A stretch of DNA of 31,189 bases from positions 8,555-39,743 of the forward strand of contig JAOXYB010086940.1 in assembly GCA_028565635.1 (NCBI GenBank), in the 5' to 3' direction. How positions within the stretch are numbered: position 1 is the stretch's first letter; each line of letters opens with the position of its first letter. Below the pieces are notes generated by a model. The model made no database searches. It was not told where the DNA came from and saw only the letters and a list, made by a program, of their open reading frames with translations. Positions 21,051 to 31,189 of the stretch are shown piece after piece. Both the position numbers and the translations under genes were made by a program. This DNA comes from Phoronis ovalis (taxonomy: Eukaryota > Phoronida > Phoronidae).

Positions 21051-24000
21051 ACAGATACACTTACAATTATACATGGATGTACAGAAGGGTAATCCGCTTA
21101 GATTTAATACGTTCTTTTGATGATAATTCGTAAGAGTCTATATTCTTTAAATGCAGCAATTTACTTCAGTAAAACGAACAGAATATATCTGCTGAAATAT
21201 GAAACTAATCATATTTGTCTCTTTAAAGTTTAAGTTATTAAGATAATAATGTGATTATAGCTTTGTGACACTGAGAAGTACCTTTAATAATAATTGTATA
21301 TACTCATCCTTTGAGTCTATTATTTTTCAATTCATATAACACATACATATGTTTCACATTTGGTTAACTCACTGAAGTAAATCCCTACTGAATTGATATA
21401 TAGTTTTAATGAGATAGCATCATATCTAATGTAATGGATTGGCTCTAACTTCGTTACATCTGAAAGCCGAACTAATAGATAACAGTGGGCTTTGAGTAAA
21501 CCAAAATAATGGAAGTAATTAGTGGTCAGTTAAGCTGTATTTTCAGGGTCATCGGCGAAAGTGTCTTCGAGGATTTATCTTACGCGCTCTTCACTTTTTA
21601 AAACAATGTTTGTAAGATAAGATTTTGATTACAAATGATCATGGATTCTTTTGTTACCGCATCAAAACACCTTCATGACTGACACATTTGAAAAGATAGT
21701 GCTAAAAGTTTAGAAGCATAATGTAGATATTTGACAATTCAATTTAATTTGCTTCATTATTATCATCTATTCGAGGTTTCCTCTGTACTGGAATAGATCA
21801 GTTGTGCATCCTTGTATCATACGTTATCATTCAACACCGGGCTTTTATTACCGGTATGATAAATAATTATGCCTGCATATACTAGACACATCCCCCATCT
21901 ATTATAACATACTGCCTGCATCTTCTCCTCTTGTATAAAACTATACCCGCGGGCATACCTTAAAGTCCTTAAAATCAACATTTCCGATCCTTGGTATGAG
22001 CTTTAAATTAGAATACTTTATATTCTCAAGTAATGACACGATATAATTTTGAATTTTAAAAAACACAAGCAGACACAATTTTTAATTATAGAATACTTTG
22101 TTACAGAATATTCTTATAGCTAGATGTGTATCTAGAGTGCATACATACAAATATATATTTTGTATAGCATAAGGATTTCCCCGATATATCATATAAAATA
22201 TTAAAAGGGTTTTTCTTAGTTTTTCATTAAGAATTTATGGGGGAAATTCCAACACTATTATAAAGTAAATGATTACTTGATCTGTGATTTTTACTTGTTG
22301 AATACAACAGGGAATCCCCTTCCAAAAAGAAGATAGAAAGAAGACATTTTCTGGAATTTGTGCGTAATATATATAAGGTATTTACATATTATTGATATTG
22401 TTATATTATGTTTAAGCTGCCATAGCTTGGATGACCTGTATAAATGTATAAAGGCAAATGTTGTACATTTTACAAAAACTGTGAGACAGACCAACTGGGC
22501 TAGTCTTACATAACAGCGCTTACACAAAAAATATATCGAAAAGTGATATAGATAATGACGAAAATATCGCAAAAATTGCTTTATTTTAAAAAACTTCTGG
22601 TTTTCCCCTAGGTATGACAAGCTCCAACAATTATGTGATAAAATTTATCGGAACCAGGTGTGCTGAAGAATGTATTGACTATTTCTGTGCTTTGTTTACT
22701 CAGTTCGTTAGTTACTGTCGATACTGGTTCAAAAATACACCGGGTATCGTAAAATTAGGCTTTGTTAATCTCTTTCAGTTCTTAATTTTTGTTCCAGAGA
22801 CGAAATTACTTGTATAAAATTGAAATATTTTGAATTGGAAGGAATCTAAAGTTACCTGAACTAAAATTTCGTCTTCTTAAAAATCTGAATATTTCCTCAA
22901 TTTTTTATAAAGAAATTGTTACCAACAATGTAATCTGTTTACGAAATAATTAACATATCACCACTATGGATGTCTCGATAATTAGGTCGGAAATTATGTC
23001 TGCATAACAGTAACTCAAGGTAGATATATTATATCGAAAGCAGGTAAAATTAGGCGATGTGTATTTACTAATTATTGATTCCTCCTTGTTCATTTTGAAG
23101 GATTAATTTTCTCTTTGTTTTCATCGTTAATTACTAGATATATTCTTAACTAAGTACTGCATACTTATACATTCACGCGATTTACCTTCTAAACCTTCAA
23201 CTATAAGTTATTTCTGTATTATATACTGTTGTTTTATAAGCAAATTTCTTGACTAAGCAGTCAACCACTGTCATTTGTTATGATTAATTTTAATATAACA
23301 AAACACTGTATACCTTGTTTTCATCAGAATGTTTTCTCTTAAGTTATGCAGATCTTTATAAGGTATACGTAGAAATAAACCCAAGGAGTTACTACATTTA
23401 TACAGGTGTTACATACGCATATGTCCTCTGACTCGGCATGATAACTCATTTGATGCCTGAATATCTTTCTCGAGAGTCCGTTTCCACTTAAGCAGTAAAA
23501 ACGATTTCGTAATGTTGTTTGTCCATAGTAGATCATCTAGTCTATCATGAATTAATGTTATTTTTACTCATGAAATTGCTCATCTACGCAAGGACAAAGA
23601 CGAAATGGGATTTGAACACAATACATGCAAAACCTCTAGTAGAAAGAGAAATGTATATAAAAGGATAGAAAACATAAACATATTCGAATTCAGAGCTGCG
23701 AGTCTTCAGTGTACTGATATGAACGTTGTAACAAAAAAAAAATAATTTGGGCATATCACCATAAATAAACTTCCTCAATTATTTGTAAAGATCTTTAAAG
23801 TCATATTCGTATATTAGTATTCAGTAAGGCGTGTATTGTATGACTTTACCCTTCCTTCAAGCAATATAGTACCAGTCTATTTATATGTAACATTTGTTTC
23901 TTTTCCTGGTTGTGCTAAGAAAAGGAAATCGAGGCAGGTGAAACTTTCTTACACGTTAGTTTCTCATTTATACTCACCAGAATAAAGTTGTTTAAAGATT

Positions 24001-24525
24001 TGCAATTTTACTTGAATTGCATCACTGCTGAAAGTTATTTTTAACGAAAAAAATCATAGTATACTTTATAAATAGTCATGCTTATCAAAACATAATTCAG
24101 ATATCTATATTGTAGCCATACATTGTAAGCAGCATTGTAACTAATTCACTCATTGTAATCTTTAGATACTAAGATAGAAATAAAAAGAGATAAACATAAT
24201 TATGTGATCTTTTATTTAAGCATGTACAGTAGGTATGAAAAATGTTAAAAAATAGAATATATCAATACCTTGCATAAATTATCGAATACACTAACAGTAA
24301 AACAGGTGTTTAAAATTTTTTTTTTTTGTAAGGTTATGGAACATTTTTTTTCAAATGTTTCATAATATTTTTTCGAATTTACGCGCATCTCTCACATCCA
24401 AAATCCGATTTATCAATATTTTGCTAATTGAACTCTACAGTAATTTTTTTACTTATGTTTAGGTTTTTAATTAATCTTATCTTTGCGGTTATAGAGATCC
24501 CCATAAAATTACAGAAAGGCCAAGT
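21051..24525. other. Non-coding AT-rich DNA downstream of POU4
   Basis: No gene is supported. The 109-codon minus-strand frame at 22291-22620 and others (22614-22817, 23339-23536, 23584-23778) have compositions expected from AT-rich DNA and no domain I recognise. Long T and A homopolymers occur around 24310-24375. Confidence 0.6.
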
Positions 24526-24936
24526 CCCGGGGGTGGGGGACCTCAAATAACACGTGGGAAATCATGCTCATTAATGAAAACGCATGAAAAGGGTGTTTAT
24601 TTGAGGATTAACACACGTTACGAAATTAGGGTAGGAAAATAGCAATTTTGACCAAACAGGTATGGTTATTAACCCTGGTCTTGCTTAGAGTGTGATTTGT
24701 ACGACGTTTCGCTTAGGGTTCAGTCCTAGATATAGTTCCAACTTCGGCACAAGTCTTGTTTACAGCTTTGTTTAGTCTTGATGGTTTTTTTGCTTGTTGA
24801 AAAAATTCAGTCTTGATCATGATAGGGTACGGCATAGATTTTGTTTAGAGTCCAGTTTTTGAATTTGTTTAGAGGCTTTTTTACGGCCTTCACGAGCATG
24901 ATTATATATCCACATTTTATTTGAGTGACCCCCGAG
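24526..24936. mobile_element. MITE-like non-autonomous DNA transposon, element A (411 bp)
   Basis: The left end starts CCCGGGGGTGGGGGACCTCA and the right end, read on the other strand, starts CTCGGGGGTCACTCAAATAA. After a gap the two share CTCAAATAA, a GTGG block and ATCATGCTC, so the imperfect terminal inverted repeats are about 50 bp long. The flanks GGCCAAGT (24518-24525) and CTCCAAGT (24937-24944) match at 6 of 8 positions, consistent with a decayed 8-bp target duplication. The interior has no coding frame but repeats TTTAG/CTTAG plus G-rich motifs. It is the most diverged of three related elements in this window. The superfamily is unresolved. Confidence 0.7.
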
Positions 24937-24944
24937 CTCCAAGT

Positions 24945-26876
24945 ACATGTGAATTTATGTATACGAAGGTCAGTTTAGCTTTTTAGAACTTGTGATTGAT
25001 ATCGATAATGCCTCGGAAGACCTTAGGGAAGTAATTAAATGCAGTGCGATCGAAGTCTAAGAACAGCAATATTTACTAAAATTCTAATTCATTCCTATTA
25101 AATTTCATGTTATTGTGGACATGCAGGCATGTGTAAAAATCACAGGTTAGTTTTTATTGTTAGAAAAAAAATTAAAAGCGAGGTTTTTAAATTTTGAAAT
25201 CTTGATGCAATAGGTACACGTATATTTTTTTGTTACATTTATATTCACAAAACAGTAATTTGAAATATGTCTTGCTTTTTGCGATTATTTAGCTTTTCCC
25301 CTGTCACCAATTACGATATTAGGACAGTGCATTTATAAAATATCCTTTTATGTTAAAACATTTCAAACTATTTGCTTTGATTCTTATTAAAAATAGCTTC
25401 ATGTAATTGATTCTAAGTAGATAAATCTGATAGTTCAAACCTATTCAAAGCACCATAAGCATAAATGATCCCAAGGGCAAACCTAACCTCCATTAACTCT
25501 TCAAAATCATTTAATTTGTACATGCAGTTTATCTATCGTAATCTTATAAAGAGTAGATATAGACATAATTATAATATGTTATCACTACGATCCATTTACA
25601 GAGTTGGGCCTATGACAGTGTGAATTTACGGCGTGGAGGGCTAGGAAAATTTAAAGCTATTTGAATATTTAATTGTAACTAACGATTTACAAATTATGAT
25701 AAATGTATACAAACTAACGTGTATAAAGACCGTTCTTTACAACACTTCTGAATAATAAGTTGAATTTGCGTTGATTTCAGAAATAAAAACATTTCTGTGC
25801 GATTTTCGGGATAAGTAAAACAACTGCGATATCAAAGATAGTATGCCTGGGTACTCTCATGTGTAATTTATAGTTGATTCATATTTTTTGTTATATATTG
25901 ACTGTTGGGAGTAACACTGTCTCTGTTCTGAAAGACCAAATGTTTGTTCCGGCAACAGGTTCTGCTAACCAAATTTATCAACTTATTGCTTATAAAATAA
26001 CCTTTTTTTAAACAATCTTTATTAAAATTATACTTAAAAAAAGGTATCAGAGAGCAGGAGAAAGCACGTAATAATCCAAAATTTTGCGAGGGAGAACCCT
26101 CGGACTCCCCCTATTCTAGGAGGGCGACCAAAGCCGAGCGACGCGTGCAAAGGTGGCTCCGCAATTACCACTCTTCGCTCAACCCAAAAACATTCCTCCT
26201 AAAAAAAGTTTGGTTGGCATCTTTGTAACCGTATACTTTACACCATCATGCTGGTTAATATTCATTTAGTAGTATGAATTTAAAAGTTCCATATCCGAAT
26301 AAACATTTGCGCCCACCTTGCAGAAAATCCTGGATCCGCTACTGGTCAAGGATTATTTGACGGGCGGGGTCGTCTTAGAAGTTTTTGTAGAAATATCACT
26401 CTGATAATGTGAAATTCGGAATCATACAAGAATTATAGAAAATACTCCAGAAAAGCGTGGTTCAAATTCGTTGTCCTCCAATTCCCCAAATTACGTATTG
26501 GGCATATTAATCGTCTAGTAGCTACTCTGTGTAAACCACAGATTTTCAGTTACACACCGTTTCTGATACATATGCTTGACGAAGAAGCATGAAAGAAGCA
26601 AACGTATTAGAAAACAGTTATGGAATTGAAGGTCGGTGTCTAGCAGATGTCTAACAGCCAAAAGTGTAAATGTGTGATAATTAACGTGACAATGTTAGCT
26701 TTTAAAATTATGTGTACATGTAGGGGTAACTGGATCCTCAGATGATGCTGCGTCTAACAATTTTATTTTTGAAAATAATAATAACATGTAGATCTATATC
26801 AAATCAAATAGCGATTATAGTTTATTTTGTTGCCACCAGGTGTCCGAGAGTACATTATAGTTTGTCCCTTATTATG
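24945..26876. other. Non-coding DNA between transposon relics
   Basis: AT-rich with no supported gene. It includes the GC-rich island at about 26085-26180. Near 26325-26345 is a TCCTGGATCCGCTACTGG segment, of a kind I associate with dispersed marine-invertebrate repeats. Confidence 0.5.
26085..26180. other. GC-rich island, probable decayed repeat fragment
   Basis: An abrupt GC-rich block in AT-rich DNA. It contains the small hairpin GAGGG AGAA CCCTC (26088-26101) followed by CGGACTCCCCC and AGGAGGGCGACC. It has no open coding frame of note and no terminal repeats that I can find. The sharp composition change suggests an inserted repeat, but I cannot name a family. Confidence 0.35.
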
Positions 26877-27371
26877 CCCCGGGGGCTCACTTAGAAAAAA
26901 GTCGGGTACGCATGCTTGTCCGAAAAAAACGGGGGTAAGAGGTACCTTTTTCGCCGTTCGACGGGGTTTCCGGGAACCCCGCTTAGGGGTCGATTTTGGC
27001 GGAAAACCACATTTAGGGGTACGTATGTTTAGGGGTTGGCTTTTCACGTACACCTCCCGTTTAGGGGTCCTTTTTTCAGTGGGAACAGCGAGCATTACCT
27101 TTTGGCGACCATGTTGCATTTTTTTAAAACTTTAGTGTATTATTTTGTTTTGACGACGTTTTTTTTTTTTTTGATTGTCGATTTTTTTGGGAACGGTTTT
27201 TTTTTTTTTGGTTAATTTTTCAGAGAAAACTTACCGTTTAGGGGTACCTATTTCAGCAAAATACTCCGGTTAGGGGTGATATTTTGATCCTCCACTTCTC
27301 GTTTAGGGGCTTATTTTGCACCCTGCGGACGAGCATGGGTACCCGACTTCTTTTCAAGTGAGCCCCCCGGG
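26877..27371. mobile_element. MITE-like non-autonomous DNA transposon, element B (495 bp)
   Basis: A perfect 8-bp target duplication TTATTATG flanks the element (26869-26876 and 27372-27379). The left end begins CCCCGGGGGCTCACTTAG and the right end on the opposite strand begins CCCGGGGGGCTCACTTGA. The imperfect inverted repeats run about 50 bp, through AAGTCGGGTAC and on to CATGC. The interior holds seven copies of (G)TTTAGGGGT-type motifs at 26981, 27011, 27027, 27059, 27236, 27268 and 27301, mostly about 32 bp apart, and long T runs near 27160-27210. The open frames crossing it on both strands are by-products of base composition; no transposase is encoded. An 8-bp duplication fits hAT, P or Novosib-like mobilisation. 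Confidence 0.88.
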
Positions 27372-27379
27372 TTATTATG

Positions 27380-28660
27380 CTAACAAATGTGTTCATTACT
27401 TTTGAAATAAAACATTTTATTATCCTGTATTCATTTTGACTCTGTGACTGCCTCATGCTTGATAATGGCAGGATTAGGGCAGCAATGTATTTGTGTTGTG
27501 TTCAGGTGTAATAAACATGCATACGTTTAGTTTTTAAATCAGATGTGCCGCATTCAAGTTGCGCGATGTAGCAGCCATCTGGTGGACTGAATACAATCAT
27601 AAGCTCGTGATTAAAATAAAACTTGCATAGCTATTAGTTTTGTATCACGAGTACAGCTACGCAAATTCAATCAAAATAAATGTATCAATTAATGTGGTGC
27701 TCAGGGTGGTGTAAACTGATGTGAACCATCACGCATATTAATGTGTACTGTACAACAATTATTGTACTCATTCAGTGAATTTCTTTGTCCAGCAAGGATA
27801 TTTTAAAACTAATAAATGGACATTTATATTTATTATTGGTTTCAACATTTGTATTTACAGTCTCAATAAACTTTGTAAAAACTGGGGTGTTGTTTTACAA
27901 ATTCTCTCTTTTAGCTTCTTCTTCATCGTAAAGCCTAGCTTCGGCTTGTTTGGCCTTTCCTTTTATAGTTCGACGCATCCCTCATTTCCCATGTCTATGA
28001 GCTAGACGTCACATATCCATGGTTTTAAAGAATGAAGCAACTTATCAATCCTTCCAACTTTTTGCAGCAATCATTTTATAACAACAGCGACTGTCTTGCC
28101 GTAACTTTTCGGCGTTGTTTTTTTCAAACATATGATGCTTATGGCTTAGGATTATAATTGGCTAGCTAGCTAATGCTGGCGACCATAATTGTGATGGAGT
28201 AAAACCTGGCCATTTAGGATTAGCTATATACAGGTAAAAAAATATAAAGACGATATACAGTATGCGCAGCACGGAAAAGTAATCATACATTCTAGAAGAA
28301 TATTAATGGAGAAGAGGAACTCTTTGTAATCTTTTTGACGAAGCATGTTGATCATGTTGTTCTTGCACTGATAAGCTTGGTGACACAGGTGAGGACATTC
28401 GACGCTTGGCATCGGTACGTTTCTGGCACTTTTTATTGCATTCCAAATAACCTTTACTTAATTTTTAAGTCGTATACATCAGCAGCACCACCAGTATCAT
28501 TACTTCTTGGTGTCCCGATCACATCTTCTCAGGATTATTTGAGAGGTTATAATTAATTGATTTTCCTTGTTAATTTGGTGTAATGTTTCCACTTTTGAAA
28601 GGGACTCGTCCTTTTTTACTTTAAACTAGTTGATCATCATATATTACCAATCAGCAACAG
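27380..28660. other. Non-coding DNA between elements B and C
   Basis: No supported gene; open frames at 27775-28005, 28224-28412 and 28335-28556 show no motif. It includes the CTCF-like site at 27572-27585 and a GCTAGCTAGC palindrome near 28162. Confidence 0.6.
27572..27585 (-). promoter_or_regulatory. CTCF-like site, reverse orientation
   Basis: On the minus strand the site reads CCACCAGATGGCTG. It matches the CTCF core CCASYAGRKGGCRS at 13 of 14 positions. It is oriented towards the forward CTCF-like site at 14750-14763, so the pair would be convergent and would enclose both coding exons of POU4. Motif evidence only. Confidence 0.45.
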
Positions 28661-28668
28661 TGGTTATT

Positions 28669-29172
28669 CCCGGGGGATGAGAGTCAGAATAGCTGGGTAC
28701 GCATGTTCGTTACAAATAACCGGGTAAAAGGGTATATTTTTTCAGAATTCAGACCAGGCACCCAGGACACCCTGAAAAGGGTATAAAATAGCTGTAAATG
28801 AAACTTTAGTACCAAAAATAATAAAAGGGTGTGTTTTACTACCTAGTTTCAAGACCGAAATAGGGTATTGTTTTCATATGTTCGCTTGTTCCGGAAAAAA
28901 AGATGCCCCCAAAACACGGTTTTTGTAGTGTAGTCCTTAACCTTCTAGCATAGTTCATTGGAATCACATTTTGGATCTTGGTCTCCAAAGTAGTCAAAGT
29001 AAAAAAAGGTAGAATTTTAGGATTCGGCCCCAAAAGACGAAAAAAGGGTATATATTTTGAGCTCATAGGTCCCAATGAGGGTAGGAATTTTGAGCTCCTA
29101 GGTCCCAAAAAGGTTTTTTTTTACCCTTCATAAGAAACATGGGTACCCAGTTATTCTGACTGTCACCCCGGA
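28669..29172. mobile_element. MITE-like non-autonomous DNA transposon, element C (504 bp)
   Basis: The flanks TGGTTATT (28661-28668) and TGGTAATT (29173-29180) form an 8-bp target duplication with one mismatch. The left end starts CCCGGGGGATGAGAGTCAGA. The right end on the opposite strand starts TCCGGGGTGACAGTCAGA, and both continue through AGAATA-CTGGGTAC to CATGTT. The interior consists of GGGTA-containing units. At 29046, 29079 and 29112 these are spaced exactly 33 bp (GGGTA...ATTTTGAGCTC...TAGGTCCCAA), and looser units start at 28730, 28779, 28827, 28863 and 29008. There is no transposase. It shares subterminal motifs with element B. Confidence 0.85.
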
Positions 29173-29180
29173 TGGTAATT

Positions 29181-30585
29181 TCAGTAATTACTCTTACTGG
29201 CGACTTCTGGTTGTGGGCTGATTATGCTCTCCTATTTCTGGCTTTACAAATTATTTTATTGTTCCTCGTCAGTTGACGCCACTTTTCTTTTTTGAAAATT
29301 GCGCAGTAGTGATTGTCCAATTGTAAAACAGGTGATAACAAGAAAGTGTAGCATGTTATAATTATTAATGGGAGAATAATTTTTAATAGATAATTAAGCT
29401 AAATCAATCAAAGGATACACAGGAAATATTAAAATTTATAATCCTAGTCACTGAATAAAACAATTAGTTGAACAAGATTTCCTTCGCCGTAAAAGCTGTC
29501 TGATCCATGTTGCTCAGGGTGTATGATTTTCATTCATCTTTCACAGACACATAAAAAGAGAATCTTATAAACATAGCATGTTCAATAGAAATCCAGTGAC
29601 TAAAACAGCATGTGCGAAGCATCCATAAACTGGCAAAACCCAGTGAAGTCGGCTGCTGTGATTTGATGACATGCAAGCAAAAAAAACAACTATTTATAAG
29701 CCAAAAGTTAAGGTGGCGAATACCGTTTGGCACAACTTATTGGAACTATGAACTTCATGTCAAATTTTGAATAGTTGAATAAAAGATAACATGGTAGCAA
29801 AATATATATTTAAGGAAAGGTGGTAACTGGAAGACTACGAGAATTTACTTTTCCTATGAAACATGATTGTGTAATCAGTAAGGTGACAACTTTGGTAAAA
29901 ACTTAAAGCTTTTTTGAAAAGAAATTTAGTTCCAACAACACTGTAGTAACAAAGCTGAAATTTGGCCAAAATTAACTTCAAGTGGGATTTGCTTTATTAG
30001 AAAGTTGTGACGCCAGAAAATTTTCTTTTTTTCAAATCATGTAAAAATAGAGCAAATTTCAAATACAGGCCTAACTAACCCGCGTATATTATTATTTATA
30101 TTTTTATTATAATGTTATCATTGTTCCTACAAAAATAGCTTGTACCTTGCCCACATAACGAAACTCATGTGGTAAGTTTTTTGTAATAAGACGAAAGCAG
30201 GAAGTTATTAAGATTTATCATTCTTTTATCACTGAAATACACTAGACGCCCATTTAAATATTTACACATTGAATCACTGTTTATATTTAAACTGTAGGTC
30301 ATTAAATGTTATTCAGTTTTGGCACTATTATTTTCAAATATAATAAAACTTTCTGTCTAGTTTTGCTTTGAACCATTTTCATGTTCAGCCACGATCATTG
30401 GAAATTCATCTGTCTTGAAAGAGTGTTAATATTATAGCTGATTGTACGGCCAAACTCGTACGAAAGGAACGTACGTAATGCGATTTTAACTGATATTTTT
30501 ATGCACAGTGGCAACCTCATTGTAATTTGCTATCATCCTTGATTGATCTTTCTTATATTATTTTATATCTAGACCTATCCCACAT
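29181..30585. other. Non-coding AT-rich DNA
   Basis: No gene or identifiable repeat is supported. The minus-strand frame at 29530-29733 has no recognisable domain. Confidence 0.6.
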
Positions 30586-31120
30586 AAATGAATGACTGAA
30601 TGAATGTATCTTTATTAACAGTATCATGTGCCATACAATAACAAAGATACAACAGTATGATGCAATTGACACCAAGCCCTATTGGGGTTACATGAGACGA
30701 CTTGGATACATAAGTACATTTGTAATAGTTAAGCTTTTTTAGAAGTCTTCCATCACCTAAGCTATTTCAAACATGTAGCTTACACGTAGTAACATCAAAA
30801 CTGTTTCAAAACATAAAATGTCATATAATAACAACATTTAAGTTAACATTTAAACTGATTCAAACCATTTTTTCCCTGACCTGAAACACCTGCTGGGATA
30901 CAAGGTTTTGACATAATGGCTTTCAATTTTTGTTGAAAATTTGTAAAATCTGCTAACATTACAGATACTACTTTATTTGTTGTCTTTCTGCAACATACTT
31001 ATCCCACTCGAAAATAAATGGGACTTATACTCCACCTTGTTAGAATTACATGGAGAACAGAGTCTTTCCTAAGCCACTCTTACAGTAAGATTCCCTCATC
31101 TAAGCTGAGCCATTAGAGGC
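30586..31120 (-). mobile_element. Degraded LINE (non-LTR retrotransposon) 3' end
   Basis: Read on the minus strand, 31068-30997 translates to ERLCSPCNSNKVEYKSHLFS. This resembles the C-terminal cysteine/histidine knuckle at the end of LINE ORF2 proteins (pattern C-x2-CNS-x-x-VE-x-x-x-HxF). An in-frame stop just upstream of it shows decay. Next comes a 3' untranslated stretch and AATAAA (complement of 30611-30616). The copy ends in an imperfect CATT-repeat tail (30587-30606), typical of CR1/L2-like and related elements. The 5' part is missing: the copy ends near the AT-rich microsatellite at the window edge. The family is not resolved. A 3' UTR of an unseen minus-strand gene is the alternative. 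Confidence 0.6.
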
Positions 31121-31133
31121 AATAATATTTATA

Positions 31134-31138
<5 letters not shown>

Positions 31139-31173
<35 letters not shown>
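31139..31173. repeat. (AT)n microsatellite
   Basis: An AT dinucleotide run of about 17 units following interrupted TTATATAT repeats, next to the LINE relic and close to the window end. Confidence 0.95.
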
Positions 31174-31176
<3 letters not shown>

Positions 31177-31189
31177 AAATATCGCAACA

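Noticed and set aside
22291-22620. Minus-strand 109-codon frame
   Set aside because: Longest non-POU frame, but its composition is that of translated AT-rich DNA and no domain or splice context supports it.
23310-23340. CTGATGA on the minus strand as a hammerhead core
   Set aside because: No stem II or GAAA follows in the needed arrangement.
26799-27135. Overlapping 102-106 codon frames on both strands
   Set aside because: They lie inside and across the borders of mini-transposon B and arise from its G-run composition; no transposase motif.
26981-27310. TTAGGGG motifs as interstitial telomeric DNA
   Set aside because: Not contiguous TTAGGG repeats; they are spaced units inside a transposon with clear ends and a target duplication.
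28839-29108. Minus-strand 89-codon frame with repeated GP/SSK peptides
   Set aside because: Produced by the in-frame 33-bp (11-codon) internal repeats of element C, not a gene.
29828-29837. TGGAAGACTA match to the start of miR-7
   Set aside because: The rest of the mature sequence does not match and no hairpin is seen.

Overview
The window is eukaryotic nuclear DNA: strongly AT-rich, almost gene-free, with GT-AG introns, microsatellites and several DNA and RNA transposon relics. It holds one confident gene, a POU class 4 (Brn-3 / acj6 / unc-86 type) homeobox gene on the + strand. Its two visible coding exons (18559-18687 and 19630-20490) join in phase 0 to give a 329-residue protein. The first exon carries a GRYSP-type N-terminus that I associate with protostome POU4 proteins (acj6-like) rather than with the vertebrate HKYPSL-type start. 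With the AT-rich base composition and the repeat types, a protostome is likely, most plausibly a spiralian such as a mollusc. This is an inference, not a species call.

Layout. 1-140: edge of a 28-bp tandem array. 141-8600: AT-rich non-coding DNA with short tandem duplications, a GC-rich patch near 2.6-2.8 kb and a small perfect palindrome. 8612-9011: an unusual block. It holds a perfect Pbx-Meis composite site, a possible core promoter, a protein-like 44-codon upstream ORF and a second short ORF ending at a strong phase-0 splice donor. I read it as a candidate distal alternative first exon of the POU4 gene, 9.5 kb upstream of the proximal one. 9012-18300: non-coding, with a Brn-3-type site, a CTCF-like site and small tandem repeats. 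18301-20490: the proximal E-box cluster and the POU4 gene. 20491-24525: 3' UTR and non-coding flank.

24526-29172 is a transposon cluster. Three short terminal-inverted-repeat elements (411, 495 and 504 bp) share CCCGGGGG-like ends, two of them with 8-bp target duplications. Their interiors contain recurring G-run motifs, spaced about 32-33 bp in the two largest. A second CTCF-like site (27572-27585) lies between the last two. 30586-31120 is the 3' end of a degraded minus-strand LINE, followed by an (AT)n run at the window edge.

The POU4 protein would be a sequence-specific nuclear transcription factor for neuronal and sensory identity. The candidate cis elements (proneural E-boxes, Brn-3 site, Pbx-Meis site, CTCF pair) fit regulation of such a gene, but each is a motif match only.
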